In this document: positions 11,328 through 22,475 of the stretch, piece after piece | How positions within the stretch are numbered: position 1 is the stretch's first letter | How the letters are laid out: each line of letters begins with the position of its first letter | Source: Lunularia cruciata | Taxonomy: Eukaryota; Streptophyta; Marchantiopsida; Lunulariales; Lunulariaceae | Reading direction: 5' to 3' | Length of the DNA: 64,000 nt | NCBI GenBank assembly: GCA_948567375.1 | Contig: OX419755.1 | Location: forward strand, 22,150,517 to 22,214,516 | Position numbers and translations under genes: made by a program | Notes under the pieces: generated by a model | The model's input: only the letters and a program-made list of their open reading frames with translations | Database searches by the model: none | What the model was told of the DNA's origin: nothing

Positions 11328-12933
11328 ATGGCGATGAGCGCCCCTGCGACGCTGTCCGATGTCTACCAGCAAGCGCGGCATGCTCTGTTGAGGGTGAGGG
11401 ATGGATTAGAACGCCTGGAGCGCCTGGAGAGCACCGGGGGAGCATCTGGGACGGATCTGGCACAGGGAGTGCAGCGAGATCTTTCACAGCTTCAACAGAG
11501 CAGCGTGGAGATGGAACGATTGTGGCGCCAACAGATGCCTAAGGCGCAGAGAGATCTTTGGAAACGGTAGAGAGTCTGCCTCTTCCCTTGTCTTCCACTT
11601 CCTATGAAAGTCTCGTCCTCTGCCGGCCTCGATTCGTCTAGACCACTTTTCATATTTATTGCTGGTTTTTCTCCGCTGCTACTGGCAGGATTCTAAAGAC
11701 GTGAATTTAATTCGGATGCTGGTGATATCGGCAGCAAGGTAGAGCAAATTGCAGAAGAGTCGGATTCGTTAAAGCTTGGACTGGACAAGTACCAAGGTCG
11801 GCAACAGCGCCGGCACGTTGAGGCGCAAGAAAGGGCTGAGCTTCTCAGAAGAACGGTTCGTATTTAAGTTGTAAGCTTACTGCATTGTTCGATTGCAAAA
11901 GTTAAGCTCCAGCGTTGAATTGCTCTCAACTTGATGGCATTTTAATTCCTTTGTAGCAATAGATCTATTTTGTTCATACTGAAAAGAAAAATTCTGATGG
12001 TTATTGTACTGGATGCGCAATGCAGTTCTTCTGCATTGCATTTGTAAGAATTCTATGGATACCGTAATTTACTGTGATACGGGATGCTTCTCAGATTGTG
12101 TTACAGTTCTCTGTGTTTGCGTGCGTGGATATGTATTGATGACCTAACTCAGCTTTCTAACAATGGATATGCCTGCAACCCCTGAAATTTTAGAATGGAA
12201 ATGCTGCTAGTATCATTCATGTCCTGGACGAAGAGGCTCAGACAATGGAGTCTGTCCGAAGATCACACAGTATGCTCGATGAGGCTTATGCCACAGGAGC
12301 AGCCGTACTTAGTAGATATTCTGAACACCGAGATAAGTTGAAGGTATTATCCTAAAAATTTAGTCCTTTTCAGAACATCGTGCCGCTAGCTTTCAGTTTG
12401 TTCGTTACAGCGGAACCATTTATGTATCTACCTGGATTCATTAGTTCGTGTAGCAAGGTTATTTTGTGTGGTCTCCTCTGATTGAGCACGTACAAGGTTC
12501 TATGTGATCCGAGCACCAATTTGGAGTAGAAACATTCATGCTAACAGTTTTGTCAAGAAAAGCCGTGATATCCAAAGCAAGTTGAACCTTCCGAACACCC
12601 AAAGCGCGGTGAATACAAGATTTTGACATGGAGCAGGAAATTTCAAAGTTGAAACTGAACATGCATGGATTTTGCTCTCAAAGTACTCTAATTGGAAGTG
12701 GAGGTTGTGATTGCTGAACTTGCCCCTCTTATTGACGTGAGTTCGTGTTCTGTTGTTACTGTCCACAGCATGCACAACGGAAGGCTTTGGATGTCCTGAA
12801 CACCGTGGGACTCTCAAATTCTGTGCTTAGAGTTATTGAGAGGCGACATCGCATGGACAAGTGGATATCATACGTGGGTATGTTCGTGACAGTTGTAATT
12901 GTTTTCTCGGTATGGAGATGGGCTCGTGGTTAG
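11328..12933 (+). CDS. MEMB: Membrin, Qb-SNARE of ER-Golgi transport
   Basis: Membrins are tail-anchored Qb-SNAREs that work in vesicle fusion at the early Golgi. Four exons join in phase: 11328-11566, 11735-11855, 12194-12343 and 12769-12933, giving 224 residues, about the usual length. The first ATG (MAMSAPATLSDVYQQA) fits the plant membrin N-terminus; a second ATG lies two codons later. Recognisable blocks are RDLWKR, the SNARE helix beginning near residue 121, ALDVLNTVGLSNSVLR and a C-terminal transmembrane segment (about residues 202-220), followed by a few basic residues. At the expected zero layer, where plant and animal membrins have Gln (...EQR...), this protein reads YSEHRDKLK with His. 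The next gene, on the opposite strand, is convergent. Confidence 0.95.
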
Positions 12934-13901
12934 TGACCATGCAGCTCGTTGTTGGGGTTCTTGACCAGTCCGCACCTCGCGTGTCGTCATTAGTTGTTAC
13001 CTGTTGCCGATTGGTGTTTTGCAGCGCAGTGGCAGCAGGGTATCATTACGTTAGAGCTAGTGGCTGCTGGTTTTTGTGAATAGAAAGGAACGTCCATTCT
13101 AGTCCTCCAGAGTTAATCATAATTCTTCTGGCATATAGATTATAGCATTACTTTAGACCTTCACTACATTCGTAGCTACACCTATCACCAGTCAAAAGAG
13201 CATGGAGTTTCTTCTTTATACGGGTAACTTATCAAATACTCTTCTGAGATTACTGGCACCGAAACCTGTAGTGCGAGCTCCGACATAACTGGCACCAATA
13301 TCCTTGCTATCAAGATACTGCCAACAAGAACAAGGAGCTTTACACTTAGTTATAAAGCTGTTTTTCTTGGATATAGTGTTTTGTTGATGTTTTAAAACTG
13401 TTGCATATAGGGTATGCGTACACTGAGATTACGCAATAGTGTTCTCACGTTGGATGTTGTGAGTTGAGGAGTTGTTGACCCTAACAACGTTAGTATTTGA
13501 ATAGACTGTTGGTTTTTGGACCGTCATTTCTGGTGATTATCAGAAGGCATAAGCACCAGGGGAAGAAATTGAGAATGTGCGTACCACATACTCAATTTGT
13601 TTTGCATTTGTTTGGTTACACTGGTTTTGCGTCACTCACGCGTTTGAGCTGACTGTCATAAGTGTTAGGGTCTTGCGTATAAGTAATTGCGAGACAAAGC
13701 TGTGTGTAACTAAAACATGGAGTGAGGTAGTAATATATGTATTTCTTGTCTCTTTCCTCCAGTCATCCTTCCTCAATTTTGTCCATATAGAAGCTTACGT
13801 ATCAGGCTCTGTTTAATAAACATTTCAAGTTGGTTCACCCTGCCACATGATGCCAAGAGTGAGAACTTGAACATTAATATCTGTTGCGAGATGTTCCCAG
13901 T
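12934..13901. other. Intergenic region after membrin, no gene seen
   Basis: This should begin with the membrin 3' UTR. The remainder has only short unrecognised frames and no repeat. Confidence 0.5.
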
Positions 13902-14004
13902 GGCAGACGCTAAGCTTGCGAAGATCAGTGATGCATTGGCAGAGTTCCTGGGTGTATTTACACTTCCAAGCGAATCAAACAAAGGCGTCAAAATTTGGCT
14001 TTAG
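13902..14004 (+). pseudogene. Possible SWIB/MDM2-domain fragment
   Basis: The plus-strand frame reads KISDALAEFLGV, then about ten residues, then KGVKIWL and a stop. The spacing of SDALAEFLGV and K-x-V-K-x-I-W resembles the start of SWIB domains, found in chromatin-remodelling subunits and plant organelle proteins. The YIKxxxLQ half that should follow is not visible downstream, and no splice donor restores it. A splice-acceptor-like TTCCCAG lies just upstream. It is either a decayed fragment, an exon of an unassembled gene, or chance. Confidence 0.3.
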
Positions 14005-14065
14005 TTGTAGGTACGAATCACTTCTAAAACTTCCCTGTACTCAAGATATTTATCAACTATTGACT

Positions 14066-16478
14066 TCACTTCCATTCACTTGGTGGCCTCTTGGCTACTT
14101 TTGGACCATCTTCTTTAGGAACATAACGCATCGCTCTTGGTCCTGTGCGCATGTAAGTACGAAAATTCTTCGCCTCTAAAACTTCGTCCAAAACCTTTTT
14201 CTGCAAGTACAGCATTCGCACGTTAGGATATTGGTGTCCGTAGCATACACATTATCGCCTTGGTTAATTCTACGTCGTACGTAATGATAGAAGTCACTAA
14301 TCGTTTCAGCTTTCATACAAGTATTGTTTGATGCTTTTAACTGTGGAATAGATCTCACAAACGAATTGATGCAGCTACAGCACAACTCTTGATATGTGAA
14401 CCTTAAATCTTTCCCATCGACAGTTCCTCAAGTATTGTTTATAGATTTGTTCCTCCTTCCTGTAGTCCTGCGCAACCAGCCCGATCAGTAGGTCAAGCAT
14501 GTAGCGCAATTTGTACCAAGTGACTCTGTTGCGTATTCCCACTACATGGACTACTTCATATAAGTTCATGATTAATAAGACTATCTCAGACCCGTTTCTT
14601 ACATGTGCAGCAAGAGCTTGAATTACATCCCTGTCACAGTGCCGATGAAAGTCCCACACATTGAGGACCAGAACTTCCACTGGACTGATTGTTACAATGC
14701 TTACTGCCCTTCGTGACTTTTTCAAAAGCCCTCTCTGCAGACATCAGCATGAACGGTGAACTTAGGACGTGAATCTGGAGACTCAATATGCGTACAAACC
14801 AAACCAGAACTTTTTTGAAAGCAAACTATGCTCTAAAATCTCCCAGTACATTGTTTTCGGCCATAAGCTCATATGTCTGCGGTTTAATCCCAATACAGGA
14901 ATTGAGGTGATGAACATTTCCATCAACATTAAGCCGATTGAGATGGAGAGTATGAGCACAGAGTGTTACAAACCTCGCCAAAGTAATCACCGGCGCTCAA
15001 AGAGCCTATATCGAGTATCATGGTGTCCTGATTGCCACAACCATAAACACTGACGGAGTTCAGCGTTAAAGCTGTTATGATATTGTTCCACGCATTGTTG
15101 AAAGTAGTACAGGAAAAGAATACACTACAAGACGTAAAATGGAATCCCTGTTTAGAACCATATAGTTGGACTGCTGCCAAGAGTACGAACGAACGCGCAT
15201 AACAGGTTTTCTAGTATAATTTTCATGCATGGAACTCCCACATGTCTGGCACATTCTGAATACTTGTTTCCATAGCACCACAGTTAAAGGTATGATTGAC
15301 TGTTCAGCCAAAGTGAACCGTAAGTTTCTAGAAACCCAGAAAAATTTCCAATTAGTTCGTGGCTTGTTAGTGAGGCTAATCGGATCATATATTTTGGCCG
15401 GCAATTCGAGTTGTAACGGTCCTTACCAAGGTGTATAGTGAGCAAATGAACAGTCTTTCTCGGATGCTCTGTAACTGTGAAGATACTTGAAACACGAATT
15501 CTTGCGTAGCGGCATATTTGCGCGCTGTTCCTTCTTCAGCATATTTGACTCAAAACAGATCTGATAAAGGTTCCAAGGGTCACATACCTCTTCCCTAATC
15601 GGGTTAATTGAATCTTGGCCTTGCTCCAGCCTTTGAATGCCTTCACCAGCACCTGGAATAAAGCTCGGGGCTGCAAGATCATTAGCGTAGATGTTGTAGC
15701 CAAGAAGTTTTCTTTCCCTGGTAAGGACGCCCCTGGCCCAGTTCTGAAACTTATTTCGGTAATACTTCACATCTTCAGAGAACGCACTCTTCATCACGTT
15801 CTGACTTATGCTCATGTGCCATAGAGCGTGTTCTTTTACTGAGAAATCTATATTACGATATTGCTTGTCCTTTCCCTCCACTTCGTTGATAAATTTCGAC
15901 AATGTGTACTTGGGTTTCAACGTCTTCCTTCTTTTTCCTTGATAGGAAATCGATACGCGGGGCAGAACTTTTTTCTTGAATCTGGCACTGTCCAGCCCCC
16001 CTGAGGTCGGATGACCTCTCTGTTTCTGTTCTTTCATCCTTTCCAGAGGCAAAGAAGGTTTGATCTTTTCGTCGGCTACAAATGCTCGCACTGAAGGGGA
16101 TGCTGTAACAAAAGTCACAGGCTCGGCTTGGTTCTTGCTTTGAGTTGGTATTCGTGGTGAGACATTTGAACTCAGTAGCTTCGGTGAACCTCCCCAAGGA
16201 GAAAGTTCTCCCGTGCTCGAATTGTCTTTCTGGAAATTGGGACGTTTCCTTAGTCGAGCCGAATTTGGCACTGAGACAGGTCGTTGAGATGTAGATGCAG
16301 ATCTGGAATCTCTGGAAGAATGGGCACTTGCCAAGCGGCTGCGATACTTCTCTGAGGCAGATTTGGCCACATTTGAGTGTCCGAGGGCAAGTTCGCGTAG
16401 CAAGTCAGGATTCTTTAATATTTCAGCACCAAGTCCATCGGGGCCCAGAAAAGACGATCCTTCAAGCGGTGATGTCAT
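14066..16478 (-). CDS. Cyclic-nucleotide-binding-domain protein (gene 2)
   Basis: The minus-strand exons that fit in phase are 15588-16478, 14974-15027, 14603-14734, 14402-14467 and 14066-14200 (stop). The first is a 297-codon exon from MTSPLEGSSF, with a Ser/Arg-rich, probably disordered first half and a helical second half. The middle exons give SAGDYFGE then RGLLKKSRRAVSIV, the phosphate-binding cassette of a cNMP domain with its Glu and Arg kept, then ISPVEVLVL. The last two carry KEEQIYKQYLRNCRWERFK and a C-terminal tail to PPSEWK. The exon or exons encoding the first half of the cNMP beta-barrel, between 15030 and 15587, were not resolved. The start is chosen because an acceptor-like CTTGTTGCCAG lies 13 bases upstream of this ATG, suggesting a 5'-UTR intron. 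The domain binds cAMP or cGMP in known families; a role in ciliated sperm is only a guess. Confidence 0.8.
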
Positions 16479-18803
16479 GCAGGCTGAGAACCTGGCAACA
16501 AGTGAAGGTCTGCCCCAGTCTTTTTCTCTGTTCTGAACTTCCGCCTTACATTTGTTATGTCTCGTTGGCCTGTTTCCCCGGAGAAGGCAAAACATCAAAA
16601 TATGAAATTCTGTGGAATAAATGAGTTCCAGTTATGGAATGAGAGATAAGGAATCATGTACTTGTATCTTCATCGAAATCATCACTCTACTTTCACTAAA
16701 TAAGGAGACGTCTTACGAAGTCTGATACACAAAGGTTGAAACCCTAGGAAGGCGAAGAAGAGGCCTCCTCGCACTCGCACTAGTGATCTCCATGATAATC
16801 TGGTCACACATAGATAACAAAAACATGATGTACTGCCCTATTCTAAACATTAGGATACTGCGCATTCGAATAACTTCAACGAATTCAACCAAGACACGGT
16901 ACTTGGTTCCTTACACCCTCCACGTATTGGGTGGCTGAGAGACAGTATGACAAGTGCAGAAAGCTGAGATTCTTTCTCCAAGTTGGGAACCAGAATCTAC
17001 CCTCCAAGACTGTGAATCTGCCATCAACTTATACCGCTCACTGATAGAATATGATCATATGTCGTCTGAAATAACATAGTCTCCCAACACTGAAAATTCC
17101 ATTGATCGCAGATGAATCTATGAATGACCCCATAAGCAAATTTCAGTCTGGTTACACTGATGAGATGCAGTGATAGAAGAGTGATAGATGACCATGAACT
17201 TCTCGACCGAGCACTTTGCAGCAGCGGGGTTCCTCATGAACTACGGTGTGAAAAGCGTAGGTGAAGGCTTCGAACCACAAAATCGAGGATTACGCTGATA
17301 AATATAGCTCTGGTGCATTGAGTTATGGAATACCGAAAACCCGTTAGCATAACCCGGCTACTTACCCACGTCTGAGCCTGATGTAACTTCGACACCTCAA
17401 GCTAGTGAAGTGAACTCCGCATTACTGTGAGGTCTACTGCAAAACTAGCCCGCGACGTTTTAGTTTCACTCATGTTGCTTGAACTAATCCATTAGAAAAC
17501 CTTGATTCCTTATGACGGTTTGGAAAGACTTACTCGACACTCGCCACTTTTGATGAAAAACATCTCAAATGCTTCGTCACCTTGAAAGGTTACCGCTGGA
17601 AAATATAAAGTGGCGAAGATGTAAGCTATAAAAAATTTGCATGCATGAAGCTGCCACCAAATAAACTCTACAGAGGATGGTCGCAAGTGAAGCAGAGCAG
17701 ATCACGAAGCAAAATTCCTGAAATTCATGTTGACACGTTTTACCGGGGAAAGAGCATGGATCAGTATGTTATAAAATCACCTTAGTGCATTGCAGTGACT
17801 GTACAACATTAATTGCTACCATGACCATGTACGGGGTTCCCCAAAGACGAATTACTTCCAAAACATTATTCATCGTTTTGGTCTCAGTTTCAATAGGTTC
17901 TGCCGTTTGCAAGTGCCTCAGTCCCATACTCGTGTGTATCTTAGCAAAAGCCAGCACAGGGTACGAACTACAAGCGCTGTAGGTAAGCCCAACATCAGTT
18001 GGAACGATAAACCGAGAATCGCTTCGAAAGGATAGGGACACACACCTGTAATGCTTGTGTAACTAGCAACGCGTGCGTAGAAGGCAAGACCTAAGCAGAA
18101 ACAGGAGAAACGTGCAGAAAAGAAGAACTGTCTAGCTCTTCCAAGGTATGAAGAGTGTAAGAGAAAAGAAGATCTCGTCGAAAGATGATTTGGATGAGAG
18201 CTGTCGAGCAGAGTGTACGAAGAGACCAGGATATTGAGAAATGAGGACAGAAGCCGTTCGAGGAACGGGAGATCCGGAACTCACTGAATGCAAATGAGAT
18301 GCATGATATGTAATGTATACAAAAAATGTGCAAAACGAAATTAGTATGAAACCTGGAAAGGAGATGAAATGGAAACAACTGATCGAATGTAAGCAGAAGT
18401 AAATGCCATCTAGAAACAATTAAAGAGCAACATTTGTATATCAATAGCATGCATCGAATAAACGGTAACAGATAAACAGCGCATGTAGATAAAAAAGCTC
18501 AACGGGGAAACGACGACCTAACGAGCCAGACGAGTAAGATCAAGTTAATCTGAAGTCGGAGTCGATGAGACCAGGATAGTGTAGTTCATGACGTGCTTAT
18601 AGGCAGCATGAGTCCCTTAACAAATAATTGGAAGTAGCTAGACTTTTCGTTAACGAGTCTGCACGAAAACACTACGACTTAAATCAGTAGTGCTGGAGTG
18701 GCTGGATGGGAGCGCAAGTACCTCTGGTATCACACTTGTAGAGCGCTCTCAGGGAGAAACTGGCATGCCCTTATCGTCTTATCGTGAATTTATAGAATCG
18801 TAC
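16479..18803. other. Region between the two cNMP genes; 3' exons of gene 1 may lie here
   Basis: This should contain the promoter and 5' UTR of gene 2 near 16.5-16.7 kb and the missing 3' exons of gene 1 below 18804. I looked for the rest of a second cNMP barrel on the minus strand and found no convincing QG...FY or PGxxFGE block. One open minus-strand stretch (17769-18041) is unrecognised. Confidence 0.4.
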
Positions 18804-21800
18804 CTCTGTTCTTAGAGTATGTACGCAAGTTCAGCACATTGGCAAGTCGATACAAGCTCTGTTTTGAGACTTCCGAAAAAGCTGCTATACTCTGCACAAA
18901 AGTACATTAGCACAATGTCTCTGTCAACAGCAGAAATTAGAGTCACAAGGTGCCAGTGAGGACAGTTCTTTAGATTAAGACCTTGAGATATTTAACCCGC
19001 GCTTTAATTTCAGGAGTCTTGTCGATCTTTAGGATGGAATCATAATCCTTCTTCGTCAATGTCAGCAGCTCAGACTGTGACACAACAAGCACATGAATGT
19101 TTACAGTCAGAAAGACACAGATTTACAACGTCTCTTGATGGAAGTAAAGACAGGCATGTCCTCAAGTTACCTAGCAAAGGCCTTTGTAAATTAAAGATTG
19201 TGATTAGTTCCAATCAAATCCTCTGTTTTTTGAATTAATATCCACACAAAAGCCTCGTTTATGATGCGGAGTCCTATCTGAAATTTGAGTTTGCGTGATG
19301 CTGGACTGGTCATTTCTCAATCACAGGCCGAGCATAAAAATGGCGCATTGAAATACCCCTCAGCTATTTACGACATTACATGAACAAGCCAAGCCATAAA
19401 ACGTGGAGAGCCGTTTCCAGCATCAGCCGTCTGCAAGGAGACCAGTGAAGTTGAGCTATACCCTCTCTGTAGTGAAGGCTGTTTCAGTCCTATCCCTCAA
19501 CACAAGCAACACGAGTAACTAAATGAGATTCTATTGGCAGAAAACGAGTTACAAATAACCTAAGTCTGCAAAAAAACATGAGATTTTGCAAGTCGGAAGA
19601 GACTGTGAATCGCGAGTCCTGTTCCAATCTGATTATGCAACACGATTTAAGCATCTAAATGTGAGCCCTTCTTCGAAGATGTTTCTTGAGACAGAAAATC
19701 TAGAATGGAAACCTTTCCGGAATAACCATGTTCCAAATTAACAATGAGCTCTCACATTGCTATGTATCTCAATCAAGACAGCTTAATAATCACACATGCC
19801 TTGGACATTCCCCAAGTTAGTCGTACGCATGGTGACTATACAAGTGAAAGAAACTTACATTCGACATTGTTCTTTGTTCAGAGCTAATTCGCCGAAACAA
19901 TCACCTGGAAGCATCAGTGTCACTTTGTCTTCCTGGACACCTTCCTCGTATACAGATGCCTATTGGAACGATAGTGGAAAAGAAGAAGAAGGAGACTGAA
20001 GCTTCAAGAGGAAACAGAAGTAGTCCGAAAAATTAACACAGAGAATCAAAGCACCTAAAATCTCCATGGTCAAAAAATCGTGTCGGCAATATTGCGTAGA
20101 AAAATAAGCATGCCATGCACCATTTAATGTGACAAACAGCACAAGTATTTTCCTTTAGATGTGAAATTGTATGAACCTATCAAATATATCGACAAAATCT
20201 CAAAGTAAGAATTCCTTGAAGTTTCGTCTCCACAAACTGTTCAAGAGCAGAAAGCTTTTGAAGATAACTTACTCTCACAAGTCCAGTAAACATTATGTAG
20301 AAAGTGCTGCCCACTGCCCCTTGCTCATAAACTGCAACTCCACCAGATTTTCCATCATTTAACTCTGTCTCGGGTGAGAGTCTGGTAACACGGAAAGCGA
20401 TCTTGAAAAATATAAACCGTTATCCAGGTCGATCTTCTCTTTAGACACGGATATCGAACATGACGTAGGAGGATACGTTGCATCTACTTTAAGTTTCAGA
20501 ATGTCACTATTCGACAAAGGCTTTTGATTAGATTGGTGCCTGCGTTCTCAAAATGTGATCATATCTGTTTTTCAAGTCCTCGATAAACTCCCTGACTGCT
20601 GTAACTCAAAGACACATGAAACTGTCCGCAATAAGGTGCTCACCAGTTAGGTTAGGATCCCATTTTTCGTAGCCCAAATACCTGCAGATCTGCCAAAACC
20701 AACCCAAAACAGCTAACTGTATTAGGAACTCTACATATCGTCAGTTGGTCTCTTACTAATGCGAATATAAAGCTACTTCGTTGAAGCACACTACAGTTTC
20801 TATAACTGAATTAACGAAAGCCATTCCGGGGAAGTGAACGCACAAACGCCTCTACGATTAAGGGTATTTACAAAGAATCAAGAGTCCAATTCCATGTCTG
20901 GAAAAATAACTAAATCCTGGTGAAGTTGATCACCGGCAGATCCTTGCAGATGAGGAATTGACGTACTATATCACGCCCGTGAGCATTCCTGTGCATATAC
21001 TGTTTCAACCTCGCTTAAAATTACAGTTATACTGATCATCCGTCACCAAATAAACAATAAAAATGGGCTCATTCACGTTATCCTTCTGAACACTTCAACG
21101 GGTGCCACTAAACAAAGTTGAAATTTGGACTTGCCTCAAGGCGCTTGGCTAAGGGCAGATCACCAATGAGCTTTACATTCTTCACTGACTCCTCCAATAT
21201 ATAAAGGTCACTTGGAGATCGATCTTGTGGTCTACCAGCATTACCAAATGAGATCCAATGGCATTGAAGTCAAGATCATGAACTTGGAGAGATTTAATCA
21301 GCATTCATATCACATCACACAAGACGGGGAACCCTTCTCATGTCGATACTCTCGGGTCCAACAACTCATGCACGGATATATGTGTTCTAAGCGTCACGAG
21401 CTCTATCTCGCTACGGTGCTTTCCAGTAACGTACTAACAAAACTTATATGCTAATACATACAACTCTTAAGGAATCAGGTGTTGGAAGTAAGTGATCGAC
21501 TGCAAGAACATCTAGCAAGAAAAGATCTGAGCACAAGGTCATCATCCATTTTCTGATCTGACTGTAATATCCCAAGTTCTGAGTGCTCCGAAGATTAACT
21601 TCTTTTTAACCACATTCCTTCGGCTCTCCGTCCTGTAATGAGCCAAGCCACGCCATCCGTCCAACGATGGCAGCGCTCTGATACCCTGGTCACACTCCCA
21701 TGCAAAAAGATTCCGAAGTATAAATCGAATCGTACGAACAGACTCTCATATGGTGCGAAAGTCAGTGCGTAAGTCCTTTATTCATGTCAAATAACTTTGA

Positions 21801-22475
21801 TATCGATCGAACTGAAATTGGAGAAGAATCTGGATGATTTTTCCCAGAATACGTGCAAGATTGGAAAGCCAACTATTCACCACTGAGGAAAACTTGATGC
21901 ACGGCCAGAGTGTAACGTAGATATTCGATGGAATAAATCACAAAAGATCGAAGATCTTGAACAAGGTCCAGCAGGTCCAAGTGGCATCCTGAGCTGTCCC
22001 TGAGCCATGCTTTAAACCCTAAACCCCTTCCTCTAATTCCCATAAATCTATCTCTTTATGCAGGCGTCTACAGCTTTTCGCTAGCTAACGTTAGTTGAAT
22101 TCATATATCATGCAAAAATTGGAGACATGTGCAGTTGAGAAGCATCAAGCAGAGGTGAATATCACATGTAAGATGGTTATTAATTTCAGCTGAACAATCT
22201 GATTATCAGAATCAGCACACAAGTCTGCGCTTCAACTCTTGACGAGGGAGGGCTGCCAGATATATTATGCACGCGGGGTTCTCGAACGTCATCCCCCTGA
22301 GCCCTTGGATGTGAAATGAGCCTAATGTGTTTACCGTAAGCAGAGAAGGGGGAGAACATTAGACGTAGTAGTCAAAGCCGCTCACCGGTGGTGTTGTCGG
22401 CGACGACTCAGCATTTTGATGCTTCGACTCTTCAGATATCAACCCCAGAGTCCCCATCCCTAGAGAAACTTCCAT
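18804..22475 (-). CDS. Cyclic-nucleotide-binding-domain protein with one and a half cNMP domains (gene 1, incomplete model)
   Basis: The minus-strand exons supported by motif and phase are as follows. 22386-22475 starts ATG (MEVSLGMGTLGLI) in a GGACATGG context. 21135 to about 21228 ends LPLAKRLE with a GC donor. 20644-20689 gives ICRYLGYEKWDPNLT. About 20540-20595 gives VREFIEDLKNRYDH. 20273-20401 gives VAVYEQGAVGSTFYIMFTG. 19859-19959 gives VTLMLPGDCFGELAL. 18982-19074 gives SELLTLTKKDYDSILK. 18804-18891 gives FSEVSKQSLYRLANVL. Together they form one nearly complete cNMP domain (N-terminal barrel, PGDCFGELAL cassette with its Arg, LTKKDY exit helix) and the start of a second, as in PKA-R-like proteins. 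Exons between 22.38 and 21.23 kb, one small exon between 19.86 and 19.07 kb and all exons after 18804 remain unresolved. Confidence 0.72.

Noticed and set aside
15423..15587. Continuation of the long minus-strand frame past the donor at 15587 (to ...FAHYTPW)
   Set aside because: A good GTATGT donor ends the exon at 15588. The following residues fit no cNMP pattern, although an exon from about 15560 (ICFESNMLKK...) cannot be excluded.
16295..16624. Plus-strand open frame over the first exon of cNMP gene 2
   Set aside because: It is the shadow of the minus-strand 297-codon exon, which has supported splice sites and leads into a cNMP domain.
17769..18041. Minus-strand open frame tested as the end of cNMP gene 1
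   Set aside because: No cNMP barrel or cassette residues and no matching acceptor phase.
18091..18450. A 119-codon minus-strand open frame between the two cNMP genes
   Set aside because: It contains many Phe/Leu/Ser/His residues, no motif, and does not fit the phase of the preceding exon of gene 1.
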